Below, one piece after another: positions 32,902-52,908 of a stretch of 64,000 nt of DNA. Origin of the DNA: Pararoseomonas sp. SCSIO 73927 (GTDB taxonomy: Bacteria > Pseudomonadota > Alphaproteobacteria > Acetobacterales > Acetobacteraceae); NCBI RefSeq assembly GCF_037040815.1, contig NZ_CP146232.1, positions 5,401,727 through 5,465,726 on the forward strand, in the 5' to 3' direction. The notes beneath the pieces are model-generated. The model saw nothing but the letters and a program-made list of their open reading frames with translations, was not told where the DNA came from and searched no databases. Made by a program: the position numbers and the translations under genes. Position 1 is the stretch's first letter. Every line of letters begins with the position of its first letter.

Positions 32902-33207
32902 TTACCAAGAGGCCTTGACCAGCCCCGGGATCTGGCCGTTCGAGGCCAGCTCGCGGAGCATGTTCCGGCTCAGCTTGAACTTGCGGTAGTTCCCGCGGGG
33001 ACGGCCGGTCAGCTCGCAGCGCAGGCGGATGCGGTTCTTCGCACCGTTCCGCGGCAGCTGCGCCAGCTTGATCGTCGCCTCGAAGCGGTCCTCCACCGGA
33101 AGCTCGCGGTCCATCACCACGCTCTTCAGCGCGGCGCGCTTCTCCGCATGCGCCTTCGCGAGATGCATGCGGTGCTTGTTCTTCTCGACTGCCGAAGTCT
33201 TGGCCAT
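32902..33207 (-). CDS. rpsN: 30S ribosomal protein S14 (zinc-free long form)
   Basis: 101 residues. Long S14 form: only one Cys ([18 protein letters not shown]) is present, so the four-Cys zinc site is absent. The tail [20 protein letters not shown] is diagnostic. Standard position after rplE. Confidence 0.97.
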   Translation of the reverse strand: MAKTSAVEKNKHRMHLAKAHAEKRAALKSVVMDRELPVEDRFEATIKLAQLPRNGAKNRIRLRCELTGRPRGNYRKFKLSRNMLRELASNGQIPGLVKASW

Positions 33208-33270
33208 TCGATCAGTGTCCTCCGGAACCTGCCCGGCCGAGCGACTGCTCGGGCGGGCGGTTTTCCAAGA

Positions 33271-33834
33271 TCAATTGATGAAGGGAAGCTGGAAGCCCTT
33301 GAGCAGGGCCTTGGCTTCCTTGTCCGTCTTCGCCGTGGTGACGAAGACGATGTCCATGCCGCGGATCGCATCGACCTTGTCGTAGGCGATCTCCGGGAAG
33401 ATGATCTGCTCCTTCAGGCCGAAGGCGTAATTGCCACGGCCGTCGAAGCCCTTGCCGGAGATGCCGCGGAAGTCGCGAACGCGCGGCAGCGCGATCGTGA
33501 CCAGGCGGTCGAGGAACTCGTACATGCGGGCCCGGCGCAGCGTCACCTTCGTGCCGATGGCCATGCCCTCGCGGATCTTGAAGCCCGCGATCGCCTTCTT
33601 CGCCTTCGTCTTCACCGGCTTCTGGCCGGCGATGGCCGTCAGCTCCGCGACGGCGGCGTCGAGCTTCTTCTGGTCGCCCGCGGCTTCGCCGACGCCCATG
33701 TTGATCACGATCTTCTCCAGCTTCGGAACCTCCATCGGGTTCTTGTAGCCGAACTCCTCGGCCAGGGCCTTGCGGACCTGATCGAGGTAGTGCTGCTGGA
33801 GACGCGGGAGCTCCTTCGTCTGGGTCTCGCTCAT
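33271..33834 (-). CDS. rplE: 50S ribosomal protein L5
   Basis: 187 residues. [19 protein letters not shown] and [20 protein letters not shown] are L5, which binds 5S rRNA and forms the bridge to S13. The ATG overlaps the rplX stop by four bases. Confidence 0.98.
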   Translation of the reverse strand: MSETQTKELPRLQQHYLDQVRKALAEEFGYKNPMEVPKLEKIVINMGVGEAAGDQKKLDAAVAELTAIAGQKPVKTKAKKAIAGFKIREGMAIGTKVTLRRARMYEFLDRLVTIALPRVRDFRGISGKGFDGRGNYAFGLKEQIIFPEIAYDKVDAIRGMDIVFVTTAKTDKEAKALLKGFQLPFIN

Positions 33835-34145
33835 GCGATCACCTCGCCGGAGGCCTTCGCCACCCGGACCTTCTTGTCACCGTCCATGCGGAAGCCGACA
33901 CGGGTCGGCTTGTCGCTCTTCGGGTCGATCACCGCCAGGTTGGAGAGGTGGATCGGCGCCTCCTTCTCCTGAATGCCGCCCGGCTGGTTCATGCCCTGCG
34001 GCTTAGCGTGACGCTTCACGATGTTCACGCCCTGAACCACGGCGCGGTTCTCGGTCGGGGACACGGAGAGAACCTCCCCGCGCTTGCCCTTGTCCTTGCC
34101 GGCCAGGACCTGGACGCGATCGCCCTTCTTGATCTTGGCAGCCAT
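33831..34145 (-). CDS. rplX: 50S ribosomal protein L24
   Basis: 104 residues from the ATG at 34145, which shares a base with the rplN stop. The KOW motif ([20 protein letters not shown]) and [18 protein letters not shown] identify L24, an assembly initiator of the large subunit. Confidence 0.98.
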   Translation of the reverse strand: MAAKIKKGDRVQVLAGKDKGKRGEVLSVSPTENRAVVQGVNIVKRHAKPQGMNQPGGIQEKEAPIHLSNLAVIDPKSDKPTRVGFRMDGDKKVRVAKASGEVIA

Positions 34146-34513
34146 CACAGCACCTCCGGAGCCAGGGAGATGATCTTCATGTACTTCCGCGCGCGCAGCT
34201 CGCGCACGACCGGCCCGAAGATGCGGGTGCCGATCGGCTCGTTCTGCTTGTTGATCAGCACGGCCGCGTTGTTGTCGAAGCGGATCGCGGTGCCGTCCTG
34301 ACGGCGCACGGCATAGGCCGTGCGCACGATCACGGCGCGGTGCACCTCGCCCTTCTTCACCTTGGCCCGGGGGATGGCGTCCTTGACGGAGACTACGATG
34401 ATGTCGCCCACCGAGGCCGTCTTCCGCTTGGAGCCGCCCAGCACCTTGATGCACTGGACCCGGCGCGCGCCGGAGTTGTCGGCGACGTCGAGATTGGACT
34501 CAACCTGGATCAT
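34145..34513 (-). CDS. rplN: 50S ribosomal protein L14
   Basis: 122 residues. [20 protein letters not shown] and [20 protein letters not shown] are the invariant L14 blocks. It overlaps rpsQ upstream by four bases and rplX downstream by one. Confidence 0.99.
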   Translation of the reverse strand: MIQVESNLDVADNSGARRVQCIKVLGGSKRKTASVGDIIVVSVKDAIPRAKVKKGEVHRAVIVRTAYAVRRQDGTAIRFDNNAAVLINKQNEPIGTRIFGPVVRELRARKYMKIISLAPEVL

Positions 34514-34815
34514 GCGCCCTGCTCCTCGGGCAACTCGATGTTCTCGAGCAGCTCATAGGCCACCGGACGCGCCACGGTCTCGCCGTTCCGCTGCACCACC
34601 AGCCACGACTTCCGCTTGGAAATCGGGCGGCACTCCTCGATGGAAACCGTGTCGCCCTCGCGACACAGGTTCTCCTCGTCGTGCGCGGCGTACTTCTTCG
34701 AGCGCCGGATGAACTTCTTATAGAGCGGGTGCATCACGCGACGCTCGATCAAGACGGTGACCGTCTTGTCCTGCTTGTCGCTCGTGACCCGCCCCGTGAG
34801 GACTCGCTTCGGCAT
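34510..34815 (-). CDS. rpsQ: 30S ribosomal protein S17
   Basis: 101 residues from the ATG at 34815. [20 protein letters not shown] and [20 protein letters not shown] are S17. The C-terminal extension ([19 protein letters not shown]) makes it longer than the E. coli protein. The upstream in-frame stretch to 34905 is not S17. Confidence 0.98.
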   Translation of the reverse strand: MPKRVLTGRVTSDKQDKTVTVLIERRVMHPLYKKFIRRSKKYAAHDEENLCREGDTVSIEECRPISKRKSWLVVQRNGETVARPVAYELLENIELPEEQGA

Positions 34816-34831
34816 CAGCCGGGGTCTCCTC

Positions 34832-35038
34832 TCAGGACTTCGGGGATGTGCGGGCCTGTTCGCCCAGCACGGTCTTAACACGGGCAATGTCGCGCCGAAC
34901 AGCACGAATTCGCCCCACCGCCTCCAGCTGACCCGTGGCCCGCTGGAAACGGAGGTTGAACTGCTCCTTCCGGAGGTCGAGCAGCATGGTCTTCAGCTCG
35001 TCCGCGGTCTTGCCGCGGACGTCCGCGATCTTCGTCAT
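34832..35038 (-). CDS. rpmC: 50S ribosomal protein L29
   Basis: 68 residues. [20 protein letters not shown] is the L29 signature near the polypeptide exit, where SRP and trigger factor dock. Four bases separate it from rplP. Confidence 0.98.
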   Translation of the reverse strand: MTKIADVRGKTADELKTMLLDLRKEQFNLRFQRATGQLEAVGRIRAVRRDIARVKTVLGEQARTSPKS

Positions 35039-35042
35039 AGCC

Positions 35043-35465
35043 TCAAGCCTCCGCCGCGCCCAGACGGGCGACGACCTTCGTCTTGATCGGCAGCTTGGCG
35101 GCCCCGAGAGCCAGCGCCTCGCGGGCCGTCTCCTGGCTCACGCCGTCGATCTCGAACATGATCCGGCCCGGCTTGATCCGGGCCACCCAATACTCAGGGG
35201 CACCCTTGCCGGAGCCCATGCGGACCTCGGCCGGCTTGGTGGAGACGGGCAGGTCCGGGAAGATCCGGATCCACACGCGCCCCTGACGCTTCATGGCGCG
35301 GGTGATCGCGCGGCGAGCCGCCTCAATCTGCCGGGCGGTCACCCGCTCCGGCTCCAGCGCCTTCAGGCCGTAGCCGCCAAAGGAGAGGGTGAACCCGCCC
35401 TTGGCCACGCCCTTGATGCGGCCCTTATGGGCCTTACGATACGTCGTCCGCTTCGGCGACAGCAT
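35043..35465 (-). CDS. rplP: 50S ribosomal protein L16
   Basis: 140 residues. [20 protein letters not shown] and the block with [20 protein letters not shown] are L16, placed close to the A-site tRNA. The Arg-82-type hydroxylation region (KGAPEYWV) is conserved. Confidence 0.99.
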   Translation of the reverse strand: MLSPKRTTYRKAHKGRIKGVAKGGFTLSFGGYGLKALEPERVTARQIEAARRAITRAMKRQGRVWIRIFPDLPVSTKPAEVRMGSGKGAPEYWVARIKPGRIMFEIDGVSQETAREALALGAAKLPIKTKVVARLGAAEA

Positions 35466-35489
35466 TGTTCGTGTTCCCTAGACCGTCGC

Positions 35490-36167
35490 TCAGCGCTGCG
35501 GCGCCTGCTCCGCGGCGCGCTTGTCCTGCGCCATCGGATCATGCCCCATCACCTCGCCCTTGAAGATCCAAACCTTGACACCGCAGGTGCCATAGTTGGT
35601 CTTCGCGGTCGCCGTGCCGAAATCGATGTCCGCGCGAAGGGTGTGCAGGGGCACGCGGCCCTCGCGGTACCACTCCATGCGGGCGATCTCGGCGCCGCCC
35701 AGGCGGCCGCCGCAGTTGATGCGGATCCCGCCGGCGCCGAGGCGCATGGCGGACTGCACGGCGCGCTTCATCGCGCGGCGGAATGCCACGCGGCGCTCCA
35801 GCTGCTGGGCGATGCTCTCGGCGACGAGAACGGCGTCCAGCTCCGGCTTGCGGATCTCGACGATGTTCAGCGACACCTCGGCCCCGGCCATCTTGGCCAG
35901 GTCCTTGCGCAGCACCTCGATGTCGGCGCCCTTCTTGCCGATCACGACACCCGGCCGGGCAGCGTGGATCGTGACGCGCGGCTTCTTGGCCGGGCGCTCG
36001 ATCACGACCTTCGCCACGCCCGCGCCCTTCAGCCGCTCACGCAGCTTGTTGCGGAGCTTCAGGTCGTCGTGCAGCAGGGAGGCGTAGTCGCCACCGGCGT
36101 ACCAGCGGCTGTCCCAGGTGCGGTTGATGCCGAGCCGGAGCCCGATCGGATTGACTTTGTGACCCAT
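35490..36167 (-). CDS. rpsC: 30S ribosomal protein S3
   Basis: 225 residues. [20 protein letters not shown] starts the protein; the KH domain has [20 protein letters not shown], and the C-terminal half contains [21 protein letters not shown]3 lines the mRNA entry tunnel. It begins one base after rplV. Confidence 0.99.
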   Translation of the reverse strand: MGHKVNPIGLRLGINRTWDSRWYAGGDYASLLHDDLKLRNKLRERLKGAGVAKVVIERPAKKPRVTIHAARPGVVIGKKGADIEVLRKDLAKMAGAEVSLNIVEIRKPELDAVLVAESIAQQLERRVAFRRAMKRAVQSAMRLGAGGIRINCGGRLGGAEIARMEWYREGRVPLHTLRADIDFGTATAKTNYGTCGVKVWIFKGEVMGHDPMAQDKRAAEQAPQR

Positions 36168-36168
36168 A

Positions 36169-36567
36169 CTATGCGGCCTCCTCGGCCACCGGCACCGGCT
36201 GCTGCTCGGCGACGACGATCTTCAGGTGGCTGAACCACTTCTCCACGCGCGCCGCCTTGCCGCGGCCACGCGCCTGGAAGCGCTTCATGACGATGGAGCG
36301 ACCCACCTCGACCCGAGCCACCACCAGCTTGTCCACGTCCAGGCTGTGGTTGTTCTCGGCGTTCGCGATGGCGCTCTCGAGCGTCTTCTTCACCGTGTCG
36401 GAGATGCGGCGCTTGCTGAAGGTCAGCGTGGCGACTGCATCCTGGGCCCGGCGGCCGCGGATAAGGCCCGCCGCCAGGTTGAGCTTGCGCGGCGACACCC
36501 GGATGTTCCGGGTCACCGCTTGCGCCTCGGTCTCCGCAAGGGAGCGCTCGTGCTTCGGCTTGCTCAT
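36169..36567 (-). CDS. rplV: 50S ribosomal protein L22
   Basis: 132 residues from the ATG at 36567. [20 protein letters not shown] and the loop [20 protein letters not shown] are L22, part of the exit tunnel wall. The N-terminus ([18 protein letters not shown]) is slightly extended and the C-terminus has an Ala/Glu tail. Confidence 0.98.
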   Translation of the reverse strand: MSKPKHERSLAETEAQAVTRNIRVSPRKLNLAAGLIRGRRAQDAVATLTFSKRRISDTVKKTLESAIANAENNHSLDVDKLVVARVEVGRSIVMKRFQARGRGKAARVEKWFSHLKIVVAEQQPVPVAEEAA

Positions 36568-36571
36568 CGGA

Positions 36572-36850
36572 TCAGCCCCGCTTCGCCTTCTTGTCCGACG
36601 AGTGGCCGGTGAAGGTGCGCGTCGGCGAGAACTCGCCGAACTTATGGCCCACCATGTTCTCGGACACCTGGACGGGGATGAACTTCTTGCCGTTATAGAC
36701 ACCGAAGGTCAGCCCGACGAACTGCGGCAGGATCGTGGAGCGGCGCGACCAGATCTTGATGATCTCGTTGCGCGTCGACGAACGGGCCGCCTCCGCCTTG
36801 TTGAGCAGGTAGCCGTCGACGAACGGCCCCTTCCAAACGCTGCGCGACAT
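36572..36850 (-). CDS. rpsS: 30S ribosomal protein S19
   Basis: 92 residues. [20 protein letters not shown] and the tail [20 protein letters not shown] are invariant in S19. The gene order rplB-rpsS-rplV is canonical. Confidence 0.99.
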   Translation of the reverse strand: MSRSVWKGPFVDGYLLNKAEAARSSTRNEIIKIWSRRSTILPQFVGLTFGVYNGKKFIPVQVSENMVGHKFGEFSPTRTFTGHSSDKKAKRG

Positions 36851-36855
36851 CGCGA

Positions 36856-37692
36856 TCAGCCCTTCTTAGCCGAGCGCCGACGGACGATCATGCGATCCGT
36901 GCGCTTGTTGGTGCGGGTCTTGTAGCCCTTGGTCGGCTTGCCCCACGGGGTAACCGGGTGGCGGCCGCCCGAGGTCCGGCCCTCACCACCGCCGTGCGGG
37001 TGATCGACCGGGTTCATGACGACGCCGCGGTTGTGCGGACGGAAGCCCATCCAGCGACGGCGCCCAGCCTTGCCGAGCTGCTGGTTGGAGTTGTCCGGGT
37101 TAGAGACGGCGCCGATCGTGGCGAGGCACTCGCCGCGGAGCAGCCGGACCTCGCCGGACATCAGCTTCACCTGGGCGTAGCCGGCGTCCTTGCCGACCAG
37201 CTGGCAGTAGGTGCCGGCCGAGCGGGCGATCTTGGCGCCGGCGCCCGGCTTCATCTCCAGCGCGTGCACGATCGTGCCGACCGGGATGGCCGAGAGCGGC
37301 ATGGCGTTGCCGGGCTTGATGTCCACGCGGTCGCCCGCCACCACCGTGTCGCCCGCTTTCAGGCGCTGCGGCGCGATGATGTAGGACAGTTCGCCGTCCT
37401 GATACTTGATCAGGGCGATCCAGGCGGTGCGGTTCGGATCGTATTCGAGCCGCTCGACGGTGCCGGGCATGTTGAACTTCGCGCGGCGCTTGAAGTCCAC
37501 GTAGCGGTAGGTCTGCTTGTGTCCGCCGCCACGGAACCGAACCGTGGTGCGGCCGTGGTTGTTGCGGCCGCCCGAGTGGCTCTTGCCCTCGGTCAGCGCC
37601 TTGACGGGCTTGCCCTTCCACAGCTCGGACTTGTCGACCAGCACCGTGCCGCGAAGGCTCGGCGTGACCGGATTGAATTGCTTCAGCGCCAT
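36856..37692 (-). CDS. rplB: 50S ribosomal protein L2
   Basis: 278 residues. [20 protein letters not shown] and the C-terminal [20 protein letters not shown], with its conserved His, identify L2, which supports peptidyl transferase and subunit joining. Normal length. Confidence 0.99.
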   Translation of the reverse strand: MALKQFNPVTPSLRGTVLVDKSELWKGKPVKALTEGKSHSGGRNNHGRTTVRFRGGGHKQTYRYVDFKRRAKFNMPGTVERLEYDPNRTAWIALIKYQDGELSYIIAPQRLKAGDTVVAGDRVDIKPGNAMPLSAIPVGTIVHALEMKPGAGAKIARSAGTYCQLVGKDAGYAQVKLMSGEVRLLRGECLATIGAVSNPDNSNQQLGKAGRRRWMGFRPHNRGVVMNPVDHPHGGGEGRTSGGRHPVTPWGKPTKGYKTRTNKRTDRMIVRRRSAKKG

Positions 37693-37695
37693 GGC

Positions 37696-38022
37696 TTACG
37701 CGAGCCCCGTCGTCAGATCGATGCTCTGGCCCTCGGCCAGGCTGACGATCGCCTTCTTCCAGTCGGAGCGCTGGCCGGGACGGCCGCGGAACCGCTTGGA
37801 CTTGCCCTTGACCACCACCGTGTTCACGGCGGTGACGTTCACGCCGAACAGGCCCTCGACCGCCGCCTTGATCTCCGGCTTCGTCGCGTCCGAGACGACC
37901 TTGAAGGTCACCTGGCCCACCTCGTTCAGCATCGTCGCCTTCTCGGTGATCACCGGGGCGACGATCAGCTGGTACATCCGCTCCCGCGAGATGACCGGCG
38001 GCTTGGCCTTGGTCTCGCTCAC
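37696..38022 (-). CDS. rplW: 50S ribosomal protein L23
   Basis: 108 residues. [20 protein letters not shown] and [20 protein letters not shown] are L23, at the exit site that docks trigger factor and SRP. The ATG overlaps the rplD stop by four bases. Confidence 0.98.
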   Translation of the reverse strand: MSETKAKPPVISRERMYQLIVAPVITEKATMLNEVGQVTFKVVSDATKPEIKAAVEGLFGVNVTAVNTVVVKGKSKRFRGRPGQRSDWKKAIVSLAEGQSIDLTTGLA

Positions 38023-38639
38023 GACAGGCGCTCCTTCAGGGCCTCGACACCCGCGCGGGTCACGACGAGCACGTCGTGGCGCACGATGTCGTACACGTTG
38101 GCGCCGACGGTCGGCAGAACCTGGAACTTCGGCAGGTTCCGCGCGGCGCGGACGAAGCCGGCATCCGGCGTCGCGTCGAAGAACAGAGCGCTGTCCCAGC
38201 CGAAGGCCTTCACCTGCGCGGCGAGGGTCTTCGTCTTGGCGGCCTCGCCCGGCGCGGCGGCGTCGAGCACCACCAGCTTGCCGTTCGCGGCCTTCTCGCT
38301 CAGCGCGCTGATCAGGCCCAGGCGGCGGACCTTCTTCGGCAGGCTGTACTCATGGCTGCGCACAACCGGGCCGTGGACGGTGCCACCGGTCCGGAACTGC
38401 GGCGCGCGCAGCGAGCCCTGGCGGGCGCTGCCCGTGCCCTTCTGGCGATAGGGCTTCTTGGTGGTCCCGGAGACCTCGCCCATGCCCTTCACCTTGTGCG
38501 TGCCCGCGCGGCGCTTTGCCAACTGCCAGTGCACGACCCGCGCCATGATGTCGGCGCGCGGCTCGGCGCCGAACACCTCCGCGGGAAGCTCGATCTCGCC
38601 GGCCTCGGCATTGTCGAGCGTGATGACCTTTACCTGCAT
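38019..38639 (-). CDS. rplD: 50S ribosomal protein L4
   Basis: 206 residues from the ATG at 38639 (a GTG one codon earlier is possible). The internal loop with [20 protein letters not shown] and [17 protein letters not shown] is L4, which in E. coli also represses the S10 operon. Confidence 0.98.
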   Translation of the reverse strand: MQVKVITLDNAEAGEIELPAEVFGAEPRADIMARVVHWQLAKRRAGTHKVKGMGEVSGTTKKPYRQKGTGSARQGSLRAPQFRTGGTVHGPVVRSHEYSLPKKVRRLGLISALSEKAANGKLVVLDAAAPGEAAKTKTLAAQVKAFGWDSALFFDATPDAGFVRAARNLPKFQVLPTVGANVYDIVRHDVLVVTRAGVEALKERLS

Positions 38640-38649
38640 CACCTGATCC

Positions 38650-39336
38650 TCAGGCCGTCGCGGCCGGGTACGGCGCATCGGCGTGGCGCTTCCGCTTCAC
38701 CGCGTCGCGCACCATCACCCAGCCGTTCGCGGCGCCGGGAACGGCGCCCTTCACGAAGAGCAGGCCCTTCTCCACGTCCACGCCGGCGATCTCCAGGTTC
38801 TGGGTCGTCACGCGCTCGACGCCGAGGTGGCCGGCCATCTTCTTATTCTTGAACGTCTTGCCCGGATCCTGCCGGTTGCCCGTGGAGCCGTGCGAACGGT
38901 GGGAGATCGACACGCCGTGCGAGGCCTCGAGGCCCGAGAAGTTCCAGCGCTTCATCGCGCCGGCAAACCCCTTGCCCTTGGTCACGCCGGTGACGTCGAT
39001 CTTCTGCCCCTTCACGAAATGCGCGGGGGAGAGCTTCGCGCCCGCCTCGAGCACGGCGTCGGCGGCCGTGCGGAACTCCATCACCTTCATCGGCGCCTCA
39101 ACGCCGGCCTTGGCGAAGTGGGCGCGGTTCGGCTTGGACACGTTCTTCGGCTTCGCCTGCCCAGCGCCGAGCTGGACGGCCGTGTACCCGTCCTTCTCGG
39201 CGGAGCGCACCGCCACGACGCGAACGTTATCCACGTGCAGCAGCGTCACCGGCACGGTGGAGCCGTCCTCGTTGAACAGCCGGGACATGCCCAGCTTCCG
39301 GGCGATCAGGCCGGTGCGGCCATCTTTCGCGGACAT
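38650..39336 (-). CDS. rplC: 50S ribosomal protein L3
   Basis: 228 residues. The start [20 protein letters not shown] and the loop around [20 protein letters not shown] reach the peptidyl transferase centre. The Gln in [15 protein letters not shown] that PrmB methylates is conserved. It follows rpsJ by 20 bases. Confidence 0.98.
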   Translation of the reverse strand: MSAKDGRTGLIARKLGMSRLFNEDGSTVPVTLLHVDNVRVVAVRSAEKDGYTAVQLGAGQAKPKNVSKPNRAHFAKAGVEAPMKVMEFRTAADAVLEAGAKLSPAHFVKGQKIDVTGVTKGKGFAGAMKRWNFSGLEASHGVSISHRSHGSTGNRQDPGKTFKNKKMAGHLGVERVTTQNLEIAGVDVEKGLLFVKGAVPGAANGWVMVRDAVKRKRHADAPYPAATA

Positions 39337-39356
39337 GGTGTGTGCGCCCCTCGAAC

Positions 39357-39671
39357 TCAGATCTTGATCTCGACGTCCACGCCGGAGGCGAGGTCGAGCT
39401 TCATCAGCGCGTCCACGGTCTGCGGGGTGGGGTCGACGATGTCCAGAAGGCGGCGATGGGTCCGGATCTCGAACTGCTCGCGCGACTTCTTATCGACGTG
39501 CGGAGAACGGTTCACGGTGAACCGCTCGATGTGGGTCGGGAGCGGGATAGGACCCCGCACCCGAGCGCCGGTCCGCTTCGCGGTGTTCACGATCTCCCGC
39601 GTGCTGCCATCCAGCACGCGGTGATCGAACGCCTTGAGGCGGATCCGGATGTTCTGCGCGTCAGCGGCCAT
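39357..39671 (-). CDS. rpsJ: 30S ribosomal protein S10
   Basis: 104 residues. [20 protein letters not shown] and the loop [20 protein letters not shown] identify S10, which also partners NusB in antitermination. It follows tuf by only six bases, so str and S10 operons are fused. Confidence 0.99.
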   Translation of the reverse strand: MAADAQNIRIRLKAFDHRVLDGSTREIVNTAKRTGARVRGPIPLPTHIERFTVNRSPHVDKKSREQFEIRTHRRLLDIVDPTPQTVDALMKLDLASGVDVEIKI

Positions 39672-39677
39672 GGTTCT

Positions 39678-40865
<1,188 letters not shown>

Positions 40866-40899
40866 TGTCGTGCCTCTGCCCGGATGGGTCTTCTATGGG

Positions 40900-41376
40900 T
40901 TACCAGCGGTAGTGGCTGAAGGCCTTGTTGGCTTCGGCCATCCGGTGCGTGTCTTCGCGCTTCTTCACAGCGGCGCCGCGGTTGTTCGCCGCGTCCATCA
41001 GCTCGGCGGAGAGGCGATCCTCCATCGTGTGCTCGCCGCGCTTGCGGGCGGACTCGATGATCCAGCGGATCGCGAGGGCCTGGCGCCGCTCCGGGCGGAC
41101 CTCGACGGGCACCTGGTAGGTGGCGCCGCCGACGCGACGGGACCGCACCTCGACCGCCGGCTTCACGTTGTCCATCGCCTCGTGGAACAGGCGCAGCGGG
41201 TCGCTGTTCGCGCCGCCACGCTTCTTCAGCGTGTCCATGGCGCCGTACACAATGCCCTCGGCGATGCTCTTCTTGCCGTCGTACATCAGCACGTTCATGA
41301 AACGGCTGAGAACGAGATCCCCAAACTTCGGATCCGGCAGGACCTCGCGCTTCTCTGCGCGGTGACGACGCGACAT
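40900..41376 (-). CDS. rpsG: 30S ribosomal protein S7
   Basis: 158 residues. [20 protein letters not shown] and [20 protein letters not shown], with [20 protein letters not shown], identify S7, the primary binder of the 16S head domain. It is followed directly by tuf rather than by fusA. Confidence 0.99.
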   Translation of the reverse strand: MSRRHRAEKREVLPDPKFGDLVLSRFMNVLMYDGKKSIAEGIVYGAMDTLKKRGGANSDPLRLFHEAMDNVKPAVEVRSRRVGGATYQVPVEVRPERRQALAIRWIIESARKRGEHTMEDRLSAELMDAANNRGAAVKKREDTHRMAEANKAFSHYRW

Positions 41377-41387
41377 CTCTCAGTTCC

Positions 41388-41759
41388 TCACTTCGGCCGC
41401 TTGGCGCCGTACAGCGAACGGCGCTGGCGCCGCTTGGCGATGCCCTGGGTGTCGAGCACGCCGCGCAGGATGTGGTAGCGAACGCCCGGAAGGTCCTTCA
41501 CGCGGCCGCCGCGGATCAGGACGACCGAGTGCTCCTGAAGGTTGTGCCCCTCGCCGGGGATGTAGCTCACCACCTCGTAGCCGTTCGTCAGGCGCACCTT
41601 GGCGACCTTACGAAGCGCCGAGTTCGGCTTCTTCGGCGTGGTGGTGTAGACGCGCGTGCACACGCCGCGCTTCTGGGGGCAGCTCTGCAGGGCCGGCACC
41701 TTGTTGCGGCTCGGCTTCGGCTCGCGCCCCTGCGCGATAAGCTGGTTGATCGTCGGCAT
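41388..41759 (-). CDS. rpsL: 30S ribosomal protein S12
   Basis: 123 residues from the ATG at 41759. The start [14 protein letters not shown] and the streptomycin-related loops [16 protein letters not shown] and [18 protein letters not shown] are intact; the Lys positions that confer streptomycin resistance when changed are wild type. First gene of the superoperon. Confidence 0.99.
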   Translation of the reverse strand: MPTINQLIAQGREPKPSRNKVPALQSCPQKRGVCTRVYTTTPKKPNSALRKVAKVRLTNGYEVVSYIPGEGHNLQEHSVVLIRGGRVKDLPGVRYHILRGVLDTQGIAKRRQRRSLYGAKRPK

Positions 41760-42156
41760 GACGCCCCTTCGTAACCCTTCTGCGTCCGACTTCATCCCAA
41801 GCGAAGGCGCCCGCCTGGCCGCGTTCGCGGCCCTGCGGGCTACTTCCCCGTCCCCGGCCTGACCCGCCCGTGGAACCCGGCCTCGTTGGACCGTGTTCAT
41901 TTGAGAGGCGGTGGCTACGGCGACGCTAGATGTCGTCGTCCAAACCCGTTCGAACCTGATGACGCAGCCCCGTTCGTCAGGACGAGGGGGCGATGCCGTA
42001 AGGCCCGTAGAGGGGCGGACACCTACCCCCCCTACCCCCGTGAGTCAAGCATATTACGCCACGTGATTCGGGCGGGGCCGGGATCCTCTCCCCGCCCCGC
42101 CCGATGCAAGCCCGACCGCCTCGCAGGGCGACCAAATTTAGCCCAATTCCAGAGAC
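41760..42156 (-). promoter_or_regulatory. 397-bp non-coding region between rpoC and rpsL
   Basis: No gene is seen. On the minus strand it holds, in order, an inverted repeat CGGGCGGGG...CCCCGCCCG (42069-42103) shortly after rpoC that may end or attenuate rpoC transcripts, a candidate promoter, and about 260 bases of untranslated rpsL leader rich in GC. The last 120 bases contain no obvious S12/S7 binding mimic that I can assign. Confidence 0.5.
42020..42048 (-). promoter_or_regulatory. Candidate sigma-70 promoter for the rpsL superoperon
   Basis: TTGACT (42048-42043), a 17-base spacer made almost only of G (CACGGGGGTAGGGGGGG), then TAGGTG. The -35 is good, the -10 weak. A G-rich spacer is unusual. 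It is the best match in this gap. Confidence 0.4.
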
Positions 42157-46395
<4,239 letters not shown>

Positions 46396-46491
46396 GGGGC
46401 CTTCCTTCTAAGTCCAGCCTGCCGTGCGTGACCACGGCACAATCAGCGGCCGGCCCCGCTGGGAAGGGGCCGGCGCGATCCTTGTCAGACC

Positions 46492-50685
<4,194 letters not shown>

Positions 50686-50840
50686 GCCAGCCCTGCGTCC
50701 TCTCGTCCTTCGAGGAGACCCGGGCGCCGCCGCGCGCCCTGCCCTCCCCGACATCGCCACCGGACCGCACCTGCGCTCCGGCGAAAAGCGGGCGCGGGCG
50801 GAAACCCGAAGGTCTCCGCCCGGCCCTTAACCACTCTGTT

Positions 50841-50862
50841 CCCCCGCCCCGAAGGGCAGGGG
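50841..50862 (-). terminator. Hairpin between rplL and rpoB
   Basis: On the minus strand CCCCTGCCC-TTCG-GGGCGGGG forms a stem with a TTCG loop 17 bases after rplL, without a T-run. It fits the partial attenuator usually found between rplL and rpoB, which sets the ratio of ribosomal protein to polymerase. Confidence 0.4.
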
Positions 50863-50878
50863 ATCGCCGACCGAGGTC

Positions 50879-51262
50879 TTACTTGACCTCGACCTTGGCA
50901 CCGTTCTCCTCGAGGACCTTGCGGATCTTCTCCGCCTCGTCCTTGGAGACGCCTTCCTTCACGGTCTTCGGAGCGCCCTCGACCAGGTCCTTGGCCTCCT
51001 TCAGGCCGAGACCGGTGATGGTGCGGATCTCCTTGATCACGTTGATCTTCTTGTCGCCACCGGCGGCAAGGATCACGGTGAACTCCGTCTGCTCCTCAGC
51101 GGCGGGGGCAGCAGCGCCACCACCAGCAGCCGGGGCAGCGGCCACGGCGACGGGCGCCGCGGCGGAAACGCCCCACTTCTCCTCGAGCATCTTGGAGAGC
51201 TCGGCGGCCTCCAGGACGGTGAGGGAGGACAGCTCGTCAACGAGCTTCGCGAGATCGGCCAT
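50879..51262 (-). CDS. rplL: 50S ribosomal protein L7/L12
   Basis: 127 residues. N-terminal dimerisation helices ([20 protein letters not shown]), an Ala/Gly hinge, and the factor-binding C-terminal domain with [20 protein letters not shown]. Start at ATG 51262. Present in multiple copies on each ribosome through L10. Confidence 0.99.
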   Translation of the reverse strand: MADLAKLVDELSSLTVLEAAELSKMLEEKWGVSAAAPVAVAAAPAAGGGAAAPAAEEQTEFTVILAAGGDKKINVIKEIRTITGLGLKEAKDLVEGAPKTVKEGVSKDEAEKIRKVLEENGAKVEVK

Positions 51263-51350
51263 GATTGTATCCTTCGATCTAATGGCTTGACTTGACGTTT
51301 GCAACCCCGGGTGCCGCCTTCATGGGCAACCCACCCGGGGATACGGCGTT

Positions 51351-51887
51351 TCAGGCGGCTTCCGCGCCCTCGGAGGACCCATCCTTGTCGGCATAGGCCT
51401 TGAACACCCGCGCCAGCTGCCCGGCCGGAGCCTGCAGCACGCCCGCGATGCGCGTCGCCGGGGTCTGGATCAGACCCAGCAGCTGCGCCCGCAGCGTCTC
51501 GAGCGAGGGCAGCTCGGACAGAGCCTTGACGCCATTGACGTCGAGGGTCTGCGTCCCGATTGCCCCGCCCAGGATCACGAACTTGTCGTTACCCTTGGCG
51601 AACTCCACGGCGGTCTTCGCCACGGCCACCGGGTCCTTCGACCACGCGAGCGCGGTCGGGCCCTTCAGCAGCGGCGAGATGCCCTGGAAGCGGGTGCCTT
51701 CGAGGGCGAGATTGGCCAGCCGGTTCTTCGCGACCTTGTACGTCGCACCGGCCGCCCGCATCCGGCGCCGCAGATCATCCACCGCCGCGACCGTCAGCCC
51801 GTTGTTCTGGGCGACGAGCACGAAGGAGGTGTCGGCGAACACCGAACCGAGGGTGGCGACGAACTCGCGCTTCTCCGTACGGTCCAT
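51351..51887 (-). CDS. rplJ: 50S ribosomal protein L10
   Basis: 178 residues. [20 protein letters not shown] and the [20 protein letters not shown] region bind 23S rRNA; the C-terminal helix ([17 protein letters not shown] region) carries L7/L12 dimers. GTAGGAGACGGGA precedes the ATG. In many bacteria L10-L12 represses its own leader. Confidence 0.98.
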   Translation of the reverse strand: MDRTEKREFVATLGSVFADTSFVLVAQNNGLTVAAVDDLRRRMRAAGATYKVAKNRLANLALEGTRFQGISPLLKGPTALAWSKDPVAVAKTAVEFAKGNDKFVILGGAIGTQTLDVNGVKALSELPSLETLRAQLLGLIQTPATRIAGVLQAPAGQLARVFKAYADKDGSSEGAEAA

Positions 51888-52209
51888 TCCCGTCTCCTAC
51901 GAAAAGCCGGTGCCTGGTGGAGGGGCCCCGGCCGGTTCACACGGGGGCGGCCCCGAAAAGGGTCACCCCGGTTCGCCTGTCAGAAAAAGCCGGAAGCCAA
52001 GCCAAGCCCGCCGGGGCCCATCATGGTGAAGGGCCCGGCGGATCATCGTCTCTGGCACCCCGTCTCCCCGTTGCGGGCTCTCGCCCATCAAGCCTCAGCA
52101 GGCACACCGGGTCTCGGACAGGTCAGGCGAGTTTCCCCGCCCTGCCCGCCCACCCCTTCGGGGGTGGGCGTATCTCGTGCCCCGGGCCGCACGGCCCGAG
52201 GCGTCAGAC
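51888..52209 (-). promoter_or_regulatory. 322-bp rplJ leader with stem-loops
   Basis: No gene is seen. On the minus strand the first element is a strong GCCCACCCC/GGGGTGGGC hairpin (52148-52169) after rplA. About 110 bases later CCGCCGGG pairs with CCCGGCGG (52041-52008), followed 20 bases on by GCTTTTT (51984-51988). Position and length fit the autoregulated L10 leader, in which an L10-L12 complex binds a kink-turn; I could not assign that motif with certainty. Confidence 0.45.
52148..52169 (-). terminator. Hairpin after rplA
   Basis: GCCCACCCC, loop TTCG (plus strand), GGGGTGGGC: a perfect 9-bp stem about 40 bases after the rplA stop. No T-run follows on the minus strand, so it may be an attenuator or mRNA-stabilising stem. 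Confidence 0.45.
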
Positions 52210-52905
52210 TCAGGCGGAGAGGCTCGCCACATCCACCTTCAGGCCGGGGCCCATGGAGGAGGACACGGCCACCTTCTTCACGTAGGTGCCCTTGGCGCCC
52301 GTCGGGCGGGCGCGCTGGATGGCGTCCACGAAGGCCTTGGCGTTCTCGAGCAGCTTCTCGGACTCGAAGCTCGCCTTGCCGATGCCGGCGTGCACGATGC
52401 CCGCCTTCTCCGCGCGGAACTCCACCTGGCCGGCTTTGGCGGCCGAGACCGCGCCCTTCACGTCCATGGTCACGGTGCCGAGCTTCGGGTTCGGCATCAG
52501 GCCGCGCGGGCCGAGAACCTTACCGAGACGGCCCACCAGGCCCATCATGTCCGGGGTAGCGATGCAGCGGTCGAAGTCCATCGTGCCGCCCTGGACCGTC
52601 TCCATCAGGTCCTCGGCGCCCACGATGTCGGCGCCGGCCGCGCGGGCCTCGTCCGCCTTCGGGCCACGGGCGAACACGGCCACGCGCACGGTCTTGCCCG
52701 TGCCGTTCGGCAGGCCCACCACGCCGCGGACCATCTGGTCGGCGTGGCGCGGGTCGATGCCGAGATTCATCGAGATCTCGATCGTCTCGTCGAACTTGGC
52801 GTTGGCGTTCGCCTTGGCCGTCGCGATGGCCTCGGCCAGCGCGTAGTTCTTCTCGAGGTCCGTGCCCTCGGCGATCTTGCGGAGACGCTTGCCCTGCTTG
52901 GCCAT
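52210..52905 (-). CDS. rplA: 50S ribosomal protein L1
   Basis: 231 residues. [20 protein letters not shown] and [20 protein letters not shown] are the L1 signature blocks, with the C-terminal [16 protein letters not shown]1 forms the mobile stalk at the E site and commonly represses the rplKA transcript. Three bases after rplK. Confidence 0.99.
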   Translation of the reverse strand: MAKQGKRLRKIAEGTDLEKNYALAEAIATAKANANAKFDETIEISMNLGIDPRHADQMVRGVVGLPNGTGKTVRVAVFARGPKADEARAAGADIVGAEDLMETVQGGTMDFDRCIATPDMMGLVGRLGKVLGPRGLMPNPKLGTVTMDVKGAVSAAKAGQVEFRAEKAGIVHAGIGKASFESEKLLENAKAFVDAIQRARPTGAKGTYVKKVAVSSSMGPGLKVDVASLSA

Positions 52906-52908
52906 CGA

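Noticed and set aside
42069..42103. Intrinsic terminator for rpoC
   Set aside because: The CGGGCGGGG/CCCCGCCCG repeat has no T-run; kept only as a possible structure within the non-coding region.
50686..50760. N-terminal extension of RpoB
   Set aside because: The in-frame upstream residues (Arg/Gly/Pro-rich) do not match RpoB and the ATG at 50685 begins the conserved sequence.
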